Shown here piece after piece: positions 8,084 through 16,388 of a stretch of 64,000 nt of DNA. Source of the stretch: Oscillospiraceae bacterium (GTDB lineage Bacteria > Bacillota_A > Clostridia > Oscillospirales > Ruminococcaceae); assembly GCA_017523995.1 (NCBI GenBank), contig JAFWUX010000208.1, forward strand, positions 1-64,000. Reading direction: 5' to 3'. Made by a program: the position numbers and the translations under genes. Positions within the stretch are counted from its first letter, which is position 1. Every line of letters begins with the position of its first letter. The notes under the pieces are model-generated. The model searched no databases. It saw only the letters and a list, made by a program, of their open reading frames with translations, and had not been told where the DNA came from.

Positions 8084-8194
8084 ATGAGGCAATTGTGCGC
8101 TGTATTACCCATTAACATGAAGATCAAATATCAGGATTACTATTCGGAAAAGAGTCCGGAAGAGGTAAAAGCAATGCTCAAAATAGAAAGTTGA
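8084..8194 (+). CDS. Very small ORF following the 59-residue gene
   Basis: A 36-codon ORF; an internal Met (MKIKYQDYYSEKSPEEVKAM) may be the true start at codon 12. The SPEEV segment looks like a short helix-forming end seen in small proteins of integrative elements. No ribosome binding site is evident, so it may be a remnant or untranslated. Confidence 0.3.
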   Translation: MRQLCAVLPINMKIKYQDYYSEKSPEEVKAMLKIES

Positions 8195-8219
8195 CACAAG
8201 TAGCAACTCTTCACTGTGG

Positions 8220-8236
8220 TAGCAATGGCATTGCTA
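8220..8236. repeat. 17-base perfect palindrome
   Basis: TAGCAATG-G-CATTGCTA, 8-base arms around one base. It lies just beyond the strong terminator of the candidate RNA and could be a protein-binding site. Function unknown. Confidence 0.6.
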
Positions 8237-8261
8237 GCGATAATAAGGATCTTGAAAATAG

Positions 8262-8301
8262 AAAAAACTCCCTGCGAACAGGTTTGCTCGCGGGGAGTTT
8301 T
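8262..8301 (-). terminator. Strong terminator of the candidate small RNA
   Basis: A stem pairing 8264-8277 with 8288-8301 (one G-U pair) has a T-run after it on the minus strand and an A-run in front, so it could work in both directions. Confidence 0.85.
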
Positions 8302-8517
8302 GGCTATAAAGCGCGTATATACGAAAAAGACACCAGTTCAGGCGACCTTAAAAATATTTTTCTTTCAAGTATTGACTTGCATGACAAATTGTGCTATAAG
8401 AATAGAGGATTTAATAAAAGCATTACACGGAGCGTAGCCGGATGCCAATCCTTGTACTTCCCATAATCATCTAGATGCTCGTAACATCTGCTGACTTAGT
8501 GAGACTCGCTATAGCGT
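8264..8517 (-). ncRNA. Candidate small RNA, about 250 nt, no coding potential
   Basis: A perfect promoter (8524-8552) and a strong terminator (8262-8301) on the minus strand bracket about 250 bases in which only ORFs of 15 codons or fewer occur, none with a ribosome binding site. The predicted transcript has local hairpins such as AGATG/CATCT near its 5' end. It does not show signatures I know of tmRNA, RNase P, SRP, 6S, T-box or common riboswitches. An antisense promoter (8372-8400) lies inside it. The assignment rests on signals only. Confidence 0.5.
8372..8400 (+). promoter_or_regulatory. Antisense promoter inside the candidate RNA
   Basis: TTGACT (8372-8377), 17 bases, TATAAG (8395-8400). 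It would give a plus-strand transcript complementary to the 5' half of the candidate RNA; no gene follows it. Confidence 0.45.
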
Positions 8518-8523
8518 GTTGTC

Positions 8524-8552
8524 ATTATAACACGATTTTATAGTATTGTCAA
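8524..8552 (-). promoter_or_regulatory. Perfect consensus promoter of the candidate small RNA
   Basis: TTGACA (8547-8552), 17-base spacer, TATAAT (8524-8529) on the minus strand, with no protein gene behind it. Confidence 0.85.
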
Positions 8553-8890
8553 GCCTTTCAGTTCAGTGTTTGCAGCATCGGGACTGGGGGGCTTGCCTTT
8601 TTGTCAGCACATCATATCGAATGCTCAGTCAAAAGTCTTTCGGTATGAAGCACATTGAAAACTGAATAGTTTTGATTGACGGATCATTACTTACGGTCGA
8701 ATGTGCCTTGATGCAACCCTGTCCAAATGTGACACACCTGTCACATTTTTGGATCCACCCAATGTTTGCTACGGGAAGGGACTGCGAGCCGTGCCGCAAA
8801 GGATCAGTAGCGGGAGGAAAAATAGACTTCTGCAAATTGCAAACTACCGGCAATCAAAATGCTATATTAGAAGACTTGTTATATGCGTAT
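8553..8890. other. Gene-free stretch with one hairpin
   Basis: No coding region is supported. The one clear element is an exact 10-bp inverted repeat at 8725-8734 and 8739-8748 (loop CACC) followed by TT, which might act as a weak terminator on the plus strand. Confidence 0.5.
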
Positions 8891-8926
8891 AAAAGAAAAC
8901 GAGCTACCGGGAATCTCCCGATAGCT
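8891..8926 (-). terminator. Terminator of tRNA-Gln
   Basis: Stem 8917-8926 with 8902-8911 (one mismatch) followed on the minus strand by CGTTTTCTTTT. Confidence 0.8.
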
Positions 8927-8941
8927 TATTTCCTTGAAAAC

Positions 8942-9017
8942 TGGTTGGGGTGGAAGGATTTGAACCCTCGAAATAACGGAGTCAGAGTCCGCTGCCTTAC
9001 CGCTTGGCGACACCCCA
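8942..9017 (-). tRNA. tRNA-Gln (anticodon CUG)
   Basis: A 76-base cloverleaf: acceptor stem TGGGGTG/CACCCCA, anticodon loop CTCTGAC giving CUG, T-loop GGTTCAAATCC, and an encoded 3' CCA. It has a promoter upstream and a terminator downstream. It marks the boundary between the accessory region and conserved genes. Confidence 0.97.
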
Positions 9018-9047
9018 GTTTCTCGTCTGTTTCCTGACGACTTATAT

Positions 9048-9076
9048 ATTATAGCACAAACAACCTGATTTGTAAA
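9048..9076 (-). promoter_or_regulatory. Promoter of tRNA-Gln
   Basis: TTTACA (9071-9076), 17 bases, TATAAT (9048-9053) on the minus strand, 30 bases before the tRNA. Confidence 0.8.
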
Positions 9077-9124
9077 GGGGTATTTTGAAATTTTCTGAAA
9101 TTTTTGCGTTTTCACAAAAAACAC

Positions 9125-9153
9125 TTGCTTTTTTCGTGTAAATTTGCTATAAT
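9125..9153 (+). promoter_or_regulatory. Promoter of the lipid kinase gene
   Basis: TTGCTT (9125-9130), 17 bases, TATAAT (9148-9153). A ~120-base leader follows, including a CATGCAG/CTGCATG hairpin. Confidence 0.75.
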
Positions 9154-9281
9154 GCTAATGTGGGCTGTATGATCGGCAGCGCACATAACAGGATGCCTCT
9201 GTCTGGCAAACGCCATGCATGCAGCGAGAGAGAATCTGCCTGCATGGTTCCTGAAACCGCATAAAGGAAATGAGAACACAA

Positions 9282-10256
9282 ATGAAGAAGCTTTATTTTA
9301 TCACAAATCTGCAATCCGGTAAAAGCGCGATGCGCGGAAAGCTTGCTGCAGTAGTCGATCAATTTACCGCAGCAGGATTTGAGGTCACCGTCCGGACAAC
9401 GCAGGGCAGAAAGGATGCGACAGCCGCAGCCGAATATGCCTGCCTGACCGGAAACTATGACCTGCTTGTCTGCTCCGGCGGAGACGGAACCCTGAATGAA
9501 GTTGTGCAGGGACTGATGCACAGCCAGAATCCGCTTCCGCTCGGCTACATCCCTTGCGGCTCGACCAATGATTTCGGCCGGTCGCTGAAAATGTCCTCGG
9601 ATATCGAGGAGGCAGTCGGGCAGATCATCAACGGGCGGCCGTTCCGCTGTGATATCGGTACGTTCAACGGAAGGTATTTTCTTTATGTTGCCGCTTTCGG
9701 CGCATTTACGGAGACCGTCTACGAAACACCGCAGAATGTCAAAAATGTCATCGGTCATATGGCATACCTTCTGCACGGTCTCACACTGCTCCCGAGCATT
9801 CGTCCGCTCCATATGAAGATCGAATATGACGGCAAGGTCATTGAGGATGATTTCCTCTTCGGCATGGTCAGCAATACCGCATCTGTCGGCGGTATGCTCA
9901 AGCTCAATAACTTCCGCCTTGATGACGGAACCTTTGAGGTCATGCTGATCCGCAAGCCGCCGAATGTCATTCAGCTCAACAAGATCCTGACGCAGCTGCT
10001 TGACATCAATATGGATATCGACGAGGAATATGTATCGTATTTCCGTGCAGGAAAGCTGCGGTTTATCTCCAACGAGGAGATTCCGTGGACACTGGACGGC
10101 GAATACGGCGGTAAATCCTGCGATACGGAAATCGGGATCTGCAACCGCGCAATTACGTTCTGGGTGAGCGATGATGCACCGTATAACGATGATGAGATCA
10201 AGCGGCTGTTTACACAGGATCAGATGGAGGCTCCTCATTTCGATAAGGAGGAATGA
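9282..10256 (+). CDS. Diacylglycerol kinase family lipid kinase
   Basis: A 324-residue cytoplasmic enzyme of the DagK/YegS/BmrU family, which phosphorylates diacylglycerol or a related lipid with ATP. The N-terminus MKKLYFITN.QSGK and the nucleotide-binding motif GGDGTLNEV near residue 68 are diagnostic, followed by the family's PCGSTNDFGRSL and a C-terminal beta-sandwich with LDGEY. Start 9282 is preferred; an ATG at 9270 lies only two bases from the AAAGGA. It would recycle diacylglycerol from lipoteichoic acid or membrane turnover. Its stop overlaps the next ORF. Confidence 0.9.
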   Translation: MKKLYFITNLQSGKSAMRGKLAAVVDQFTAAGFEVTVRTTQGRKDATAAAEYACLTGNYDLLVCSGGDGTLNEVVQGLMHSQNPLPLGYIPCGSTNDFGRSLKMSSDIEEAVGQIINGRPFRCDIGTFNGRYFLYVAAFGAFTETVYETPQNVKNVIGHMAYLLHGLTLLPSIRPLHMKIEYDGKVIEDDFLFGMVSNTASVGGMLKLNNFRLDDGTFEVMLIRKPPNVIQLNKILTQLLDINMDIDEEYVSYFRAGKLRFISNEEIPWTLDGEYGGKSCDTEIGICNRAITFWVSDDAPYNDDEIKRLFTQDQMEAPHFDKEE

Positions 10257-11080
10257 ACGCCGTACTGACGGCATTCATCAACATCATGCGACTGTTTCTC
10301 ATTGATTACGAAAATGTCAACTCGGCAGGGCTGCACGGCATCGGACAGGCGTCCGCAGAGGACAGGATTATCCTGTTCTACAGCCATGCAGCAAACACGC
10401 TCTCGTTCGAGATCATGGACGAGATGATGGACGCGGAGATCCTGCCGGAGCGCGTCTGTCTCGAAAAGACCGGAAAGAACGCGCTGGATTTCCAGCTCGT
10501 GACCTTTCTCGGCTACCTGATTGCCAGGGAAAAAGCGGATGAGTTTTACATCATCAGCCGCGATTCCGGCTTTCAGTCCGCAATTTCATTTTGTCAGACC
10601 TATCTGGGCGTCAAGGTGCATATCAAGCCTTCCATGAAGGCGGCGCTCGGAAACAAGAAGCCTGTCAAGCAGGCAGAGCCCCGCAAGCAGGAGCTCCCGA
10701 AGCCTGTGAAGCAGAGTGCAAAGCTCCAGCCCGTTGCAAAGAAGAAGGTCAAAGCGATGCCGGTGCAGGAGCCGCCGAAAAAGGGCAAGCGTGCGGCAGT
10801 CAGCCTGCGCAAAAAGGCAACCGTGATTCAGGTGCAGCCTGCCGGCGGCACACCGGTTGTTCTGCCGAAGGAGGAGCGCATTCCGGTTGATCTGGAAACG
10901 GTGCTTTCGCTGGTGCATCCCTCGGTCAATGCGGATATTGCGACAGAGATTCTGCATTGCCTGCAGGACAGCCACAGCAAGACCGAATTTCACAACGCCC
11001 TGCAGCAGCACTTCGACAATGACAATGCAAAGCTGTATTATCACAGCATGAAGCCATGCTTCGTCACATTTGCAGAGTAA
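10253..11080 (+). CDS. PIN/NYN-like domain protein
   Basis: A protein of up to 275 residues that overlaps the lipid kinase by four bases (ATGA). The family-like N-terminus MRLFLIDYENVN begins at 10286, so 10286 may be the real start; the ATG at 10253 is only one base from its GGAGG. Residues ~12-130 show the PIN/NYN pattern: DYENV near the start, a central acidic region and DEFYIISRDSGF near the end, typical of metal-dependent RNases. A Lys/Ala/Pro-rich linker (~residues 130-205) and a small helical C-terminal domain follow. RNA cleavage is expected from the family; the target is unknown. Confidence 0.8.
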   Translation: MNAVLTAFINIMRLFLIDYENVNSAGLHGIGQASAEDRIILFYSHAANTLSFEIMDEMMDAEILPERVCLEKTGKNALDFQLVTFLGYLIAREKADEFYIISRDSGFQSAISFCQTYLGVKVHIKPSMKAALGNKKPVKQAEPRKQELPKPVKQSAKLQPVAKKKVKAMPVQEPPKKGKRAAVSLRKKATVIQVQPAGGTPVVLPKEERIPVDLETVLSLVHPSVNADIATEILHCLQDSHSKTEFHNALQQHFDNDNAKLYYHSMKPCFVTFAE

Positions 11081-11084
11081 AAAG

Positions 11085-11123
11085 AAACAGAGCCGTGTTC
11101 AGTCCGCACGGCTCTGTTTTTTT
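11085..11123. terminator. Bidirectional terminator
   Basis: A 13-bp stem (11085-11097 with 11107-11119) followed by T-run and preceded by an A-rich run; it separates two convergent genes. Confidence 0.9.
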
Positions 11124-11124
11124 G

Positions 11125-12135
11125 TTATGCAGCCTTCCAGCTGCGGATTTCCGCAGTCAGCTTTTCGAGACTTGTCAGATGCAGATAATGTGCACCTTCA
11201 ATAACAACAACTTTGCTTTCCGGATTTGTGACGAGCTCCTTGTGCAGGGGTTCCCATTCCGCCATCATGTCGCAGTTATCCTTTGCGAGGACATAGAGCA
11301 CCGGCACGCTTTCCGGGAACTTCATATCGTGGCAGGTTTTGAAGTTCGTTCCGAGCATCCGCATTTCATCCATCAGTGTATCATTGATGCCCTCAAGGCA
11401 GAAAAGCGCCTTTGCCTTCTCGAGCTCCTCGCCCTTGAGTGTCGGGACCTGTGCGGCAGTCTGATCGAAGCTCAGTTCCCGCATCAGGCGGTTGATACCG
11501 GAGCCATAGAGCAGCGGACGCATGATCTTGTAGAGCTTATAGACATTCTCGGGCTTTGATGTGAAGTTGTCCATATCACCCTGACGCGGCACGGATGCAT
11601 CAATGCCGATGAATCCCTGCACCTCATCCGGATACTGATTGCAGTAGTTCAGCGCATAGAGTCCGCCGATCGAATGTGCGATCAGCGTGCAGTCGGTGCA
11701 GCCGATGGATTCGAGCAGACCGTGCAGCTCGTTGCAGTAGTTGCTGACACTGCGCTCCGTGACGGCTTCATCACTGAGACCGTATCCGAGCGGCTCGACC
11801 AGCACGAAATTAAACTGATCGCGCAGCTCTGTGATAAACGAATCAAATTCATAGCGGACAGTTGGGCAGCCGTAGCCCGGCAGAATGACGGCAGTGTCTT
11901 CCATGCCGTTGTCAATGACCGTGTAATTCATTTTGACGCCGTCTGCGGTGGTGTAATATTCACCGTAGGCATTTGCGGCGAATGCGCGGTCGCGTTTGGA
12001 GAGAATCCGGTGCCGGATCGTCAGGACAGCAATCAGAATCACGATGATCAGGAGAATGATCCCGAGAATCTTCAGGATCGTTTTGCCGACCTTGTGCTTC
12101 TTTTTCGGTTTGGTTTCTTTGATTTCTTCGCTCAT
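11125..12135 (-). CDS. Membrane-anchored alpha/beta hydrolase
   Basis: A 336-residue protein. A Lys-rich cytoplasmic N-terminus is followed by one membrane segment (residues ~20-42), so the catalytic domain lies outside. It has the alpha/beta hydrolase pattern: ILPGYGCP near the oxyanion strand, the nucleophile elbow AHSIGG with serine near residue 155, and a late GAHYLH for the catalytic histidine. It probably cleaves an ester or peptide bond; the substrate is unknown. It is the last gene of the minus-strand cluster from the GH31 gene, though a hairpin at 12174-12203 lies just upstream. Confidence 0.85.
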   Translation of the reverse strand: MSEEIKETKPKKKHKVGKTILKILGIILLIIVILIAVLTIRHRILSKRDRAFAANAYGEYYTTADGVKMNYTVIDNGMEDTAVILPGYGCPTVRYEFDSFITELRDQFNFVLVEPLGYGLSDEAVTERSVSNYCNELHGLLESIGCTDCTLIAHSIGGLYALNYCNQYPDEVQGFIGIDASVPRQGDMDNFTSKPENVYKLYKIMRPLLYGSGINRLMRELSFDQTAAQVPTLKGEELEKAKALFCLEGINDTLMDEMRMLGTNFKTCHDMKFPESVPVLYVLAKDNCDMMAEWEPLHKELVTNPESKVVVIEGAHYLHLTSLEKLTAEIRSWKAA

Positions 12136-12173
12136 AGTATAGTTCCTTTCGTTGCTGAATTTGTATTCATACA

Positions 12174-12203
12174 GATACCCCCGTTCAATGAATCGGGGGT
12201 ATC
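12174..12203 (-). terminator. Hairpin between FkbM gene and hydrolase
   Basis: An exact 10-bp stem (GATACCCCCG with its complement) and 10-base loop. No T-run follows, so it may stabilise or process mRNA rather than terminate. Confidence 0.5.
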
Positions 12204-12222
12204 AACTGTATCATTATGATGA

Positions 12223-13314
12223 TTATTCGCCGTACTGCGTGTTGCCGTTGTCCTCGCAGACCGCATAGAGATTGGTCTCCCATGCCGGAATATAGGGCAG
12301 ATGCCGGATAAACAGGCGGTAGCGCGGATTGATGCGCTTGACAAGCAGCGGCAGCTCAAAGATATCCTCATTGCGGTGGTAGAGTGAGATCATCAGCTTC
12401 GGTGCATAGCGCGCGATTGAGCGGCTCGCGCCCCAGAGTGCCTCACGCTCTGCACCCTCGACGTCCATTTTGAGGAGCGTCACAGGGTTGCCTGCGAGAA
12501 GATTGTCCACGGCTCTTGCCGGTGTCATGGCACCGTCCATTGCGATCGCGGACTGTCTGCCTGCCTTTGCGCCGAAGGGCAGCTCGGTATCCACACACCA
12601 TGCCGTACACTGATAGCACTGCACAGAGGGCGTATCGCCGACGAATTTGACAAGCTTTTTATAGTTTTTCTTATCCGGCTCGACGGCGATAATGCGGTGA
12701 TATTTGCCGCGCGTATACTCGAGCATTTCGCGGATGGTATCGCCGTTGTACGCACCGAGATCGACATAGATCTCGTGATTTGTCGGCTTGAGCACACGGT
12801 TCCAGATCTCATCCTTGCTGTCAACCATGTCGATCAGATAGCTCGGATTGCCGCTGATCTTGAAGTTGATGATATTCGCATAGATCTGACGGGAGCGCTC
12901 ATCAGCAAGCGACTGATACACCGCCTGAATCTCCTCCTCATGCTCGGTGCAGTATTCGGGCGTAAAGAGTCCGCCGCCGACAACCGGAACATCCGGCACA
13001 TAGAGCTGATACTTCTCGCCGAGTGTGCGGATGCGGTCGATCATGGCAGGGGAGCAGACCGCAAACGCCAGCACAACAACAAAATCATCGAGCTCCGCCT
13101 CCAGCTCCGATAGCTTTCGGACCGGATAGCCTGCAAAATCATGACCGCGGACAAACTCATCGCTTGCGAAGATACCGGCTGCTTTGATGCCGTAGGTGCG
13201 CATCGCCGCGAGGATTCGCACGGCGCCGTCACCCATGCCGTAGAGATAGATCGGGCGCGTCTCGGCTTTCAGGCGTTCCCAGACGGATATTTTTTCTGTA
13301 ACAAACTGAAGCAT
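12223..13314 (-). CDS. FkbM-family methyltransferase
   Basis: A 363-residue protein. The start at 13314 follows AAGGGAA; an earlier in-frame codon lies inside the previous gene. Residues ~20-160 form an N-terminal Rossmann-like domain (IYLYGMGDGAVRIL) typical of the sugar- or nucleotide-related FkbM proteins. The methyltransferase part has YVDLGAYNGDTI, the SAM-binding loop, then AVEPD, and LLKMDVEGAE, the FkbM signature. It would O-methylate a small molecule or glycan. It follows the PH-domain gene by 23 bases in the same direction. Confidence 0.9.
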   Translation of the reverse strand: MLQFVTEKISVWERLKAETRPIYLYGMGDGAVRILAAMRTYGIKAAGIFASDEFVRGHDFAGYPVRKLSELEAELDDFVVVLAFAVCSPAMIDRIRTLGEKYQLYVPDVPVVGGGLFTPEYCTEHEEEIQAVYQSLADERSRQIYANIINFKISGNPSYLIDMVDSKDEIWNRVLKPTNHEIYVDLGAYNGDTIREMLEYTRGKYHRIIAVEPDKKNYKKLVKFVGDTPSVQCYQCTAWCVDTELPFGAKAGRQSAIAMDGAMTPARAVDNLLAGNPVTLLKMDVEGAEREALWGASRSIARYAPKLMISLYHRNEDIFELPLLVKRINPRYRLFIRHLPYIPAWETNLYAVCEDNGNTQYGE

Positions 13315-13337
13315 TCCAGTCAATTCCCTTCGTGAGA

Positions 13338-13805
13338 TTATTCTTCCTGATCGTGACATTCACAGTCGCAGTCAATATCATCATGCTGCGGATGATCCAT
13401 CATGTCATCGTGATGATGTCCGTGTCCGCCCGCACCGCCTGTGATCGAATAGAGGTCTCTGCCTCTGGTGTTGTAGCGGTCGCGCTCGGCATTGATCTGC
13501 TTATCAAGCTTTGCAAGAAAATCGCGCGGATGCTTGATGCAGCGGACTTCCTTCTCCGGCGTGTCAGTGTCGCGGACATAGATAATGACCGTGCCGCAGC
13601 CGACGAGTCTCTGCCAGAAGGGGAGTTTGAGCTTTTTGTCGGTCACCTTGTAGAGATCGAGCTCATCCTCATCCAGATTGAAGAAACCGGTGCGCGTGAT
13701 GAATTTGGTATCTGTCAGGAAGTATTTGGTAAAGCTCCACGGCAGTCCGAGGAATGTGCGCTTTCTGTCCTGCCAGACATAGTTGATTTCATTTTTCTTG
13801 CTCAT
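13338..13805 (-). CDS. PH-domain-like protein with His/Asp-rich tail
   Basis: A 155-residue protein. The ATG at 13805 has GGAG 8 bases upstream and is preferred to a GTG at 13814. Residues ~5-100 (YVWQDRKRTFLGLPWSFTKY through TVIIYVRDTD) resemble the bacterial PH-like domain of the YdbS/DUF304 type, which in this sort of protein dictates membrane or protein contact. The last ~30 residues are almost only Gly, His, Asp and Cys (HGHHHDD, CDCECHDQEE), a likely metal-binding tail. It sits between the GH31 and FkbM genes; its role there is not clear. Confidence 0.75.
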   Translation of the reverse strand: MSKKNEINYVWQDRKRTFLGLPWSFTKYFLTDTKFITRTGFFNLDEDELDLYKVTDKKLKLPFWQRLVGCGTVIIYVRDTDTPEKEVRCIKHPRDFLAKLDKQINAERDRYNTRGRDLYSITGGAGGHGHHHDDMMDHPQHDDIDCDCECHDQEE

Positions 13806-13851
13806 GCAGATCACTCCATTCTGTAGTATTACGTCAGTGACGCAGGTATGT

Positions 13852-16221
13852 TTACAGGCTGATGACGGTCATGCCGTCGGATTCCGCCTGTACGTTTCTG
13901 TTTGTGCCTGCCACGCGGACCGTAAATTTCCGGTCGGCTGCAGGATAGGTGAGCGTGATGCGGTTTGCTTCGCGCTTTGCCGTCAGAGTCAGGTCGATGC
14001 CGCCCTCTGCGCGGTAGATCGTGCAGGAAGCGGTTTTGCCGTCCTCCAGTCCGCAGATCAGCACCTCGGCATTGCTGAGGTAGTCATAGCAGACATCATC
14101 CTTGAAATCGCCGAGCACAATGATCGAGTTCGACTTGACATAGACCGGCATTTCCAGATAGCTGCACTTGCGGCGGTACCATTTTCCGCCCTGTGTCAGC
14201 GGTGCATCGGTTGCGCCGAGCAGATCGAACCATTCGCCCTCCGGCAGATAGAATTCTGCGATGCCGCTCTCATCAAAGACCGGCGCACAGAGCAGATTTT
14301 CGCCGAGCATGTACTGACGGTCAAGCGTCAGGCATGCCGGATCATCCGCGTAGTCAATGACCATTGCGCGCATCATCGGGATGCCGGTCTGGTGCGTCAG
14401 ATTCGCCTGTGTCCAGAGATACGGCATCAGTCTGCCTTTGAGATTGGTAAAATACCGCAGGACAGCGCAGGCGTTCTCGGGATTCTGCGGATCGTCCTCC
14501 TCATATGCCCACGGAACGCGGTAGGAGGTCGAGCCGTGCAGACGGCTGTGTGTGCTCATCAGTCCGAATGCGACCCAGCGCTTATAGACATCAGCAGAAG
14601 CGGTCTGCTCAAAGCCGCCGATATCATGGCTGAAGAAGCCGAATCCGGAGGCGCAGAGCGAGAGTCCGCCGCGGAGCGTCTCTGCCATTGCGGAGTATTC
14701 CGCAGCGCAGTCGCCGCCCCAGTGAACAGGGAACTTCTGTCCGCCTGCGGTTGCGCTTCTCGCAAAGAGCACGGCGTTATCTTTGCCCTTGCAGGATTCA
14801 AGCGCTTCAAACACAACCTTATTATAAAGGTAGGTGTAGTAATTATGCATTGCAGCGGGATCGGAGCCGTCATAGTAGACCACATCAGTCGGGATGCGCT
14901 CGCCGAAATCGGTTTTGATCGCATCGACGCCCTCGGCACAGAGCTTGCGGATGCCGTCTGCAAACCATTTGCATGCCTCAGGATTGGTAAAGTCCACAAT
15001 TGCCATGCCCGGCTGCCACATATCCGTCTGGAAGATGCCGCCGTCTTTGGTGTGCAGGAAGTAGCCCTTTTCAGCGCCCTCATCAAAGAGCGCGGATTCC
15101 TGTGCAATATAGGGATTGATCCATGCGCAGATGCCGACATTGTGCTCCTTTTTGATGCGCGCGAGCATGCCCTGCGGATCGGGGAACATTTCCTGATCCC
15201 ATTCAAAGCTTGTCCACGTAAACGCCTTCATCCAGAAGCAGTCGAAGTGGAACATCTGCAGCGGGATCTTTCGCTCTGCCATGCCGGAGAGGAATCCCTT
15301 GACGGTGTTCTCATCGTAATCTGTGGTGAACGATGTGGAGAGCCACAGTCCGAGCGACTTTGCAGGCGTCAGCGCCGGCTTGCCGGTCAGATCGGTATAA
15401 TTGCGGAGAACATCGGCGCAGTTTTTTCCGCCGATGACGAAATATTCAAGCGATTCGCCTGCAACGGTCATGCTGACCTTTGAGACGGTGTCGGATGCAA
15501 CCTCATAGCTGACGAATCCGGTTTGATTCGTGAACACGCCGTAGCCGCGCGAGCTGAGATAGAAGGGGACACATTTGTAGCTTTGATCGGAGCATGTGCC
15601 GCCGTCCGCATTCCAGATTTCGACGGTCTGACCGTTCTTGACAAACGGCGTGAATTTTTCGCCGAAGCCGTAGATATACTCGCCGACAGAAAGCTTCAGC
15701 TGCTCGCGGATATAGGCGCCGCAGCGGTTCGCCGGAACGCTCCAGAAGCTCTTGTCCGCAGCGGAACGGATACGGTTTTCGGTCTCAAATGCGTTCTCCT
15801 GAATATAGGAGGCAGAGCGCCAGCCGCAGCCTGTGAGCAGTCTGCCGTCATAGGTGAAACGGACATCCCACGCCGTGCCTTTCCGGATCGTGACAGCGGT
15901 TTTGCCGGATGTCAGCGTGACAGCTTCCTCGGTTTCGGTGATCTCCGGTTTGAAGCCCGCATCCTCATTCAGTTCAAATTTCGGCGCATGATCTGCAGCG
16001 CCCTTGTGATGCACAATCCGCACCTTGATCGTATTCTCTTTGTTCGAAGAATACTCAATGGTCAGGGCGACACCGCCGAGCGTCATGCCGCGGTGATAGA
16101 TTGTCTGGGATGTAGCAAAGACCCGAACCGCATTGTCCAGAATCCGGATTTCATAGGGCTGTGCAGCATAATCGACGGTGTAGCCGCGCTGATTCAGCCA
16201 GAAGCCGTCCGCGAATTTCAT
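13852..16221 (-). CDS. GH31 alpha-xylosidase (YicI-like)
   Basis: A 789-residue cytoplasmic glycoside hydrolase family 31 enzyme with GGAGG before the start. It releases alpha-linked xylose from the non-reducing end of xyloglucan oligosaccharides such as isoprimeverose. Catalytic nucleophile Asp438 lies in KTDFGERIP and the acid/base Asp504 in HWGGDC; the 66-residue spacing equals that of E. coli YicI. KTDFGE is the alpha-xylosidase variant of the GH31 motif. No signal peptide, so substrates must be imported. Length is close to YicI (772). Together with the dockerin proteins it points to plant cell wall use. Confidence 0.95.
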   Translation of the reverse strand: MKFADGFWLNQRGYTVDYAAQPYEIRILDNAVRVFATSQTIYHRGMTLGGVALTIEYSSNKENTIKVRIVHHKGAADHAPKFELNEDAGFKPEITETEEAVTLTSGKTAVTIRKGTAWDVRFTYDGRLLTGCGWRSASYIQENAFETENRIRSAADKSFWSVPANRCGAYIREQLKLSVGEYIYGFGEKFTPFVKNGQTVEIWNADGGTCSDQSYKCVPFYLSSRGYGVFTNQTGFVSYEVASDTVSKVSMTVAGESLEYFVIGGKNCADVLRNYTDLTGKPALTPAKSLGLWLSTSFTTDYDENTVKGFLSGMAERKIPLQMFHFDCFWMKAFTWTSFEWDQEMFPDPQGMLARIKKEHNVGICAWINPYIAQESALFDEGAEKGYFLHTKDGGIFQTDMWQPGMAIVDFTNPEACKWFADGIRKLCAEGVDAIKTDFGERIPTDVVYYDGSDPAAMHNYYTYLYNKVVFEALESCKGKDNAVLFARSATAGGQKFPVHWGGDCAAEYSAMAETLRGGLSLCASGFGFFSHDIGGFEQTASADVYKRWVAFGLMSTHSRLHGSTSYRVPWAYEEDDPQNPENACAVLRYFTNLKGRLMPYLWTQANLTHQTGIPMMRAMVIDYADDPACLTLDRQYMLGENLLCAPVFDESGIAEFYLPEGEWFDLLGATDAPLTQGGKWYRRKCSYLEMPVYVKSNSIIVLGDFKDDVCYDYLSNAEVLICGLEDGKTASCTIYRAEGGIDLTLTAKREANRITLTYPAADRKFTVRVAGTNRNVQAESDGMTVISL

Positions 16222-16271
16222 GAGTAACCTCCTGCGCAGAAAAACTCTGCTCTCTATATTTTTACTTCTAT

Positions 16272-16300
16272 ATCATACCATAAAAAAGCCTGAAAGTCAA
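16272..16300 (-). promoter_or_regulatory. Promoter of the GH31 cluster
   Basis: TTGACT (16295-16300), 17 bases, TATGAT (16272-16277) on the minus strand, 51 bases before the GH31 start; it probably serves the downstream genes too. Confidence 0.75.
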
Positions 16301-16321
16301 TCTTTCCGGCAGGATTGCACG

Positions 16322-16352
16322 AAAAAAACCGGGGCAAATTGAATTGCCCCGG
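16322..16352 (-). terminator. Terminator of the SleB-like gene
   Basis: A 9-bp GC-rich stem (16344-16352 with 16329-16337) followed by seven T on the minus strand. Confidence 0.9.
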
Positions 16353-16388
16353 AATTCCGGTTCGTAGATTTTGGTTCAATCGGAGACT

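Noticed and set aside
8442..8474. A ten-residue hydrophobic peptide (type I toxin-like) opposite the candidate RNA
   Set aside because: Too short, no RBS, and no Shine-Dalgarno overlap with the antisense transcript that would support a toxin-antitoxin pair.
8264..8517. tmRNA, RNase P, SRP or 6S RNA at the candidate RNA locus
   Set aside because: Diagnostic sequences (for example the tmRNA tRNA-like ends or the RNase P GAGGAAAGTCC core) are absent.
13783..15483. A 566-codon plus-strand ORF across the GH31 gene
   Set aside because: It is the antisense shadow of the GH31 xylosidase, which has clear motifs, RBS and promoter on the other strand.
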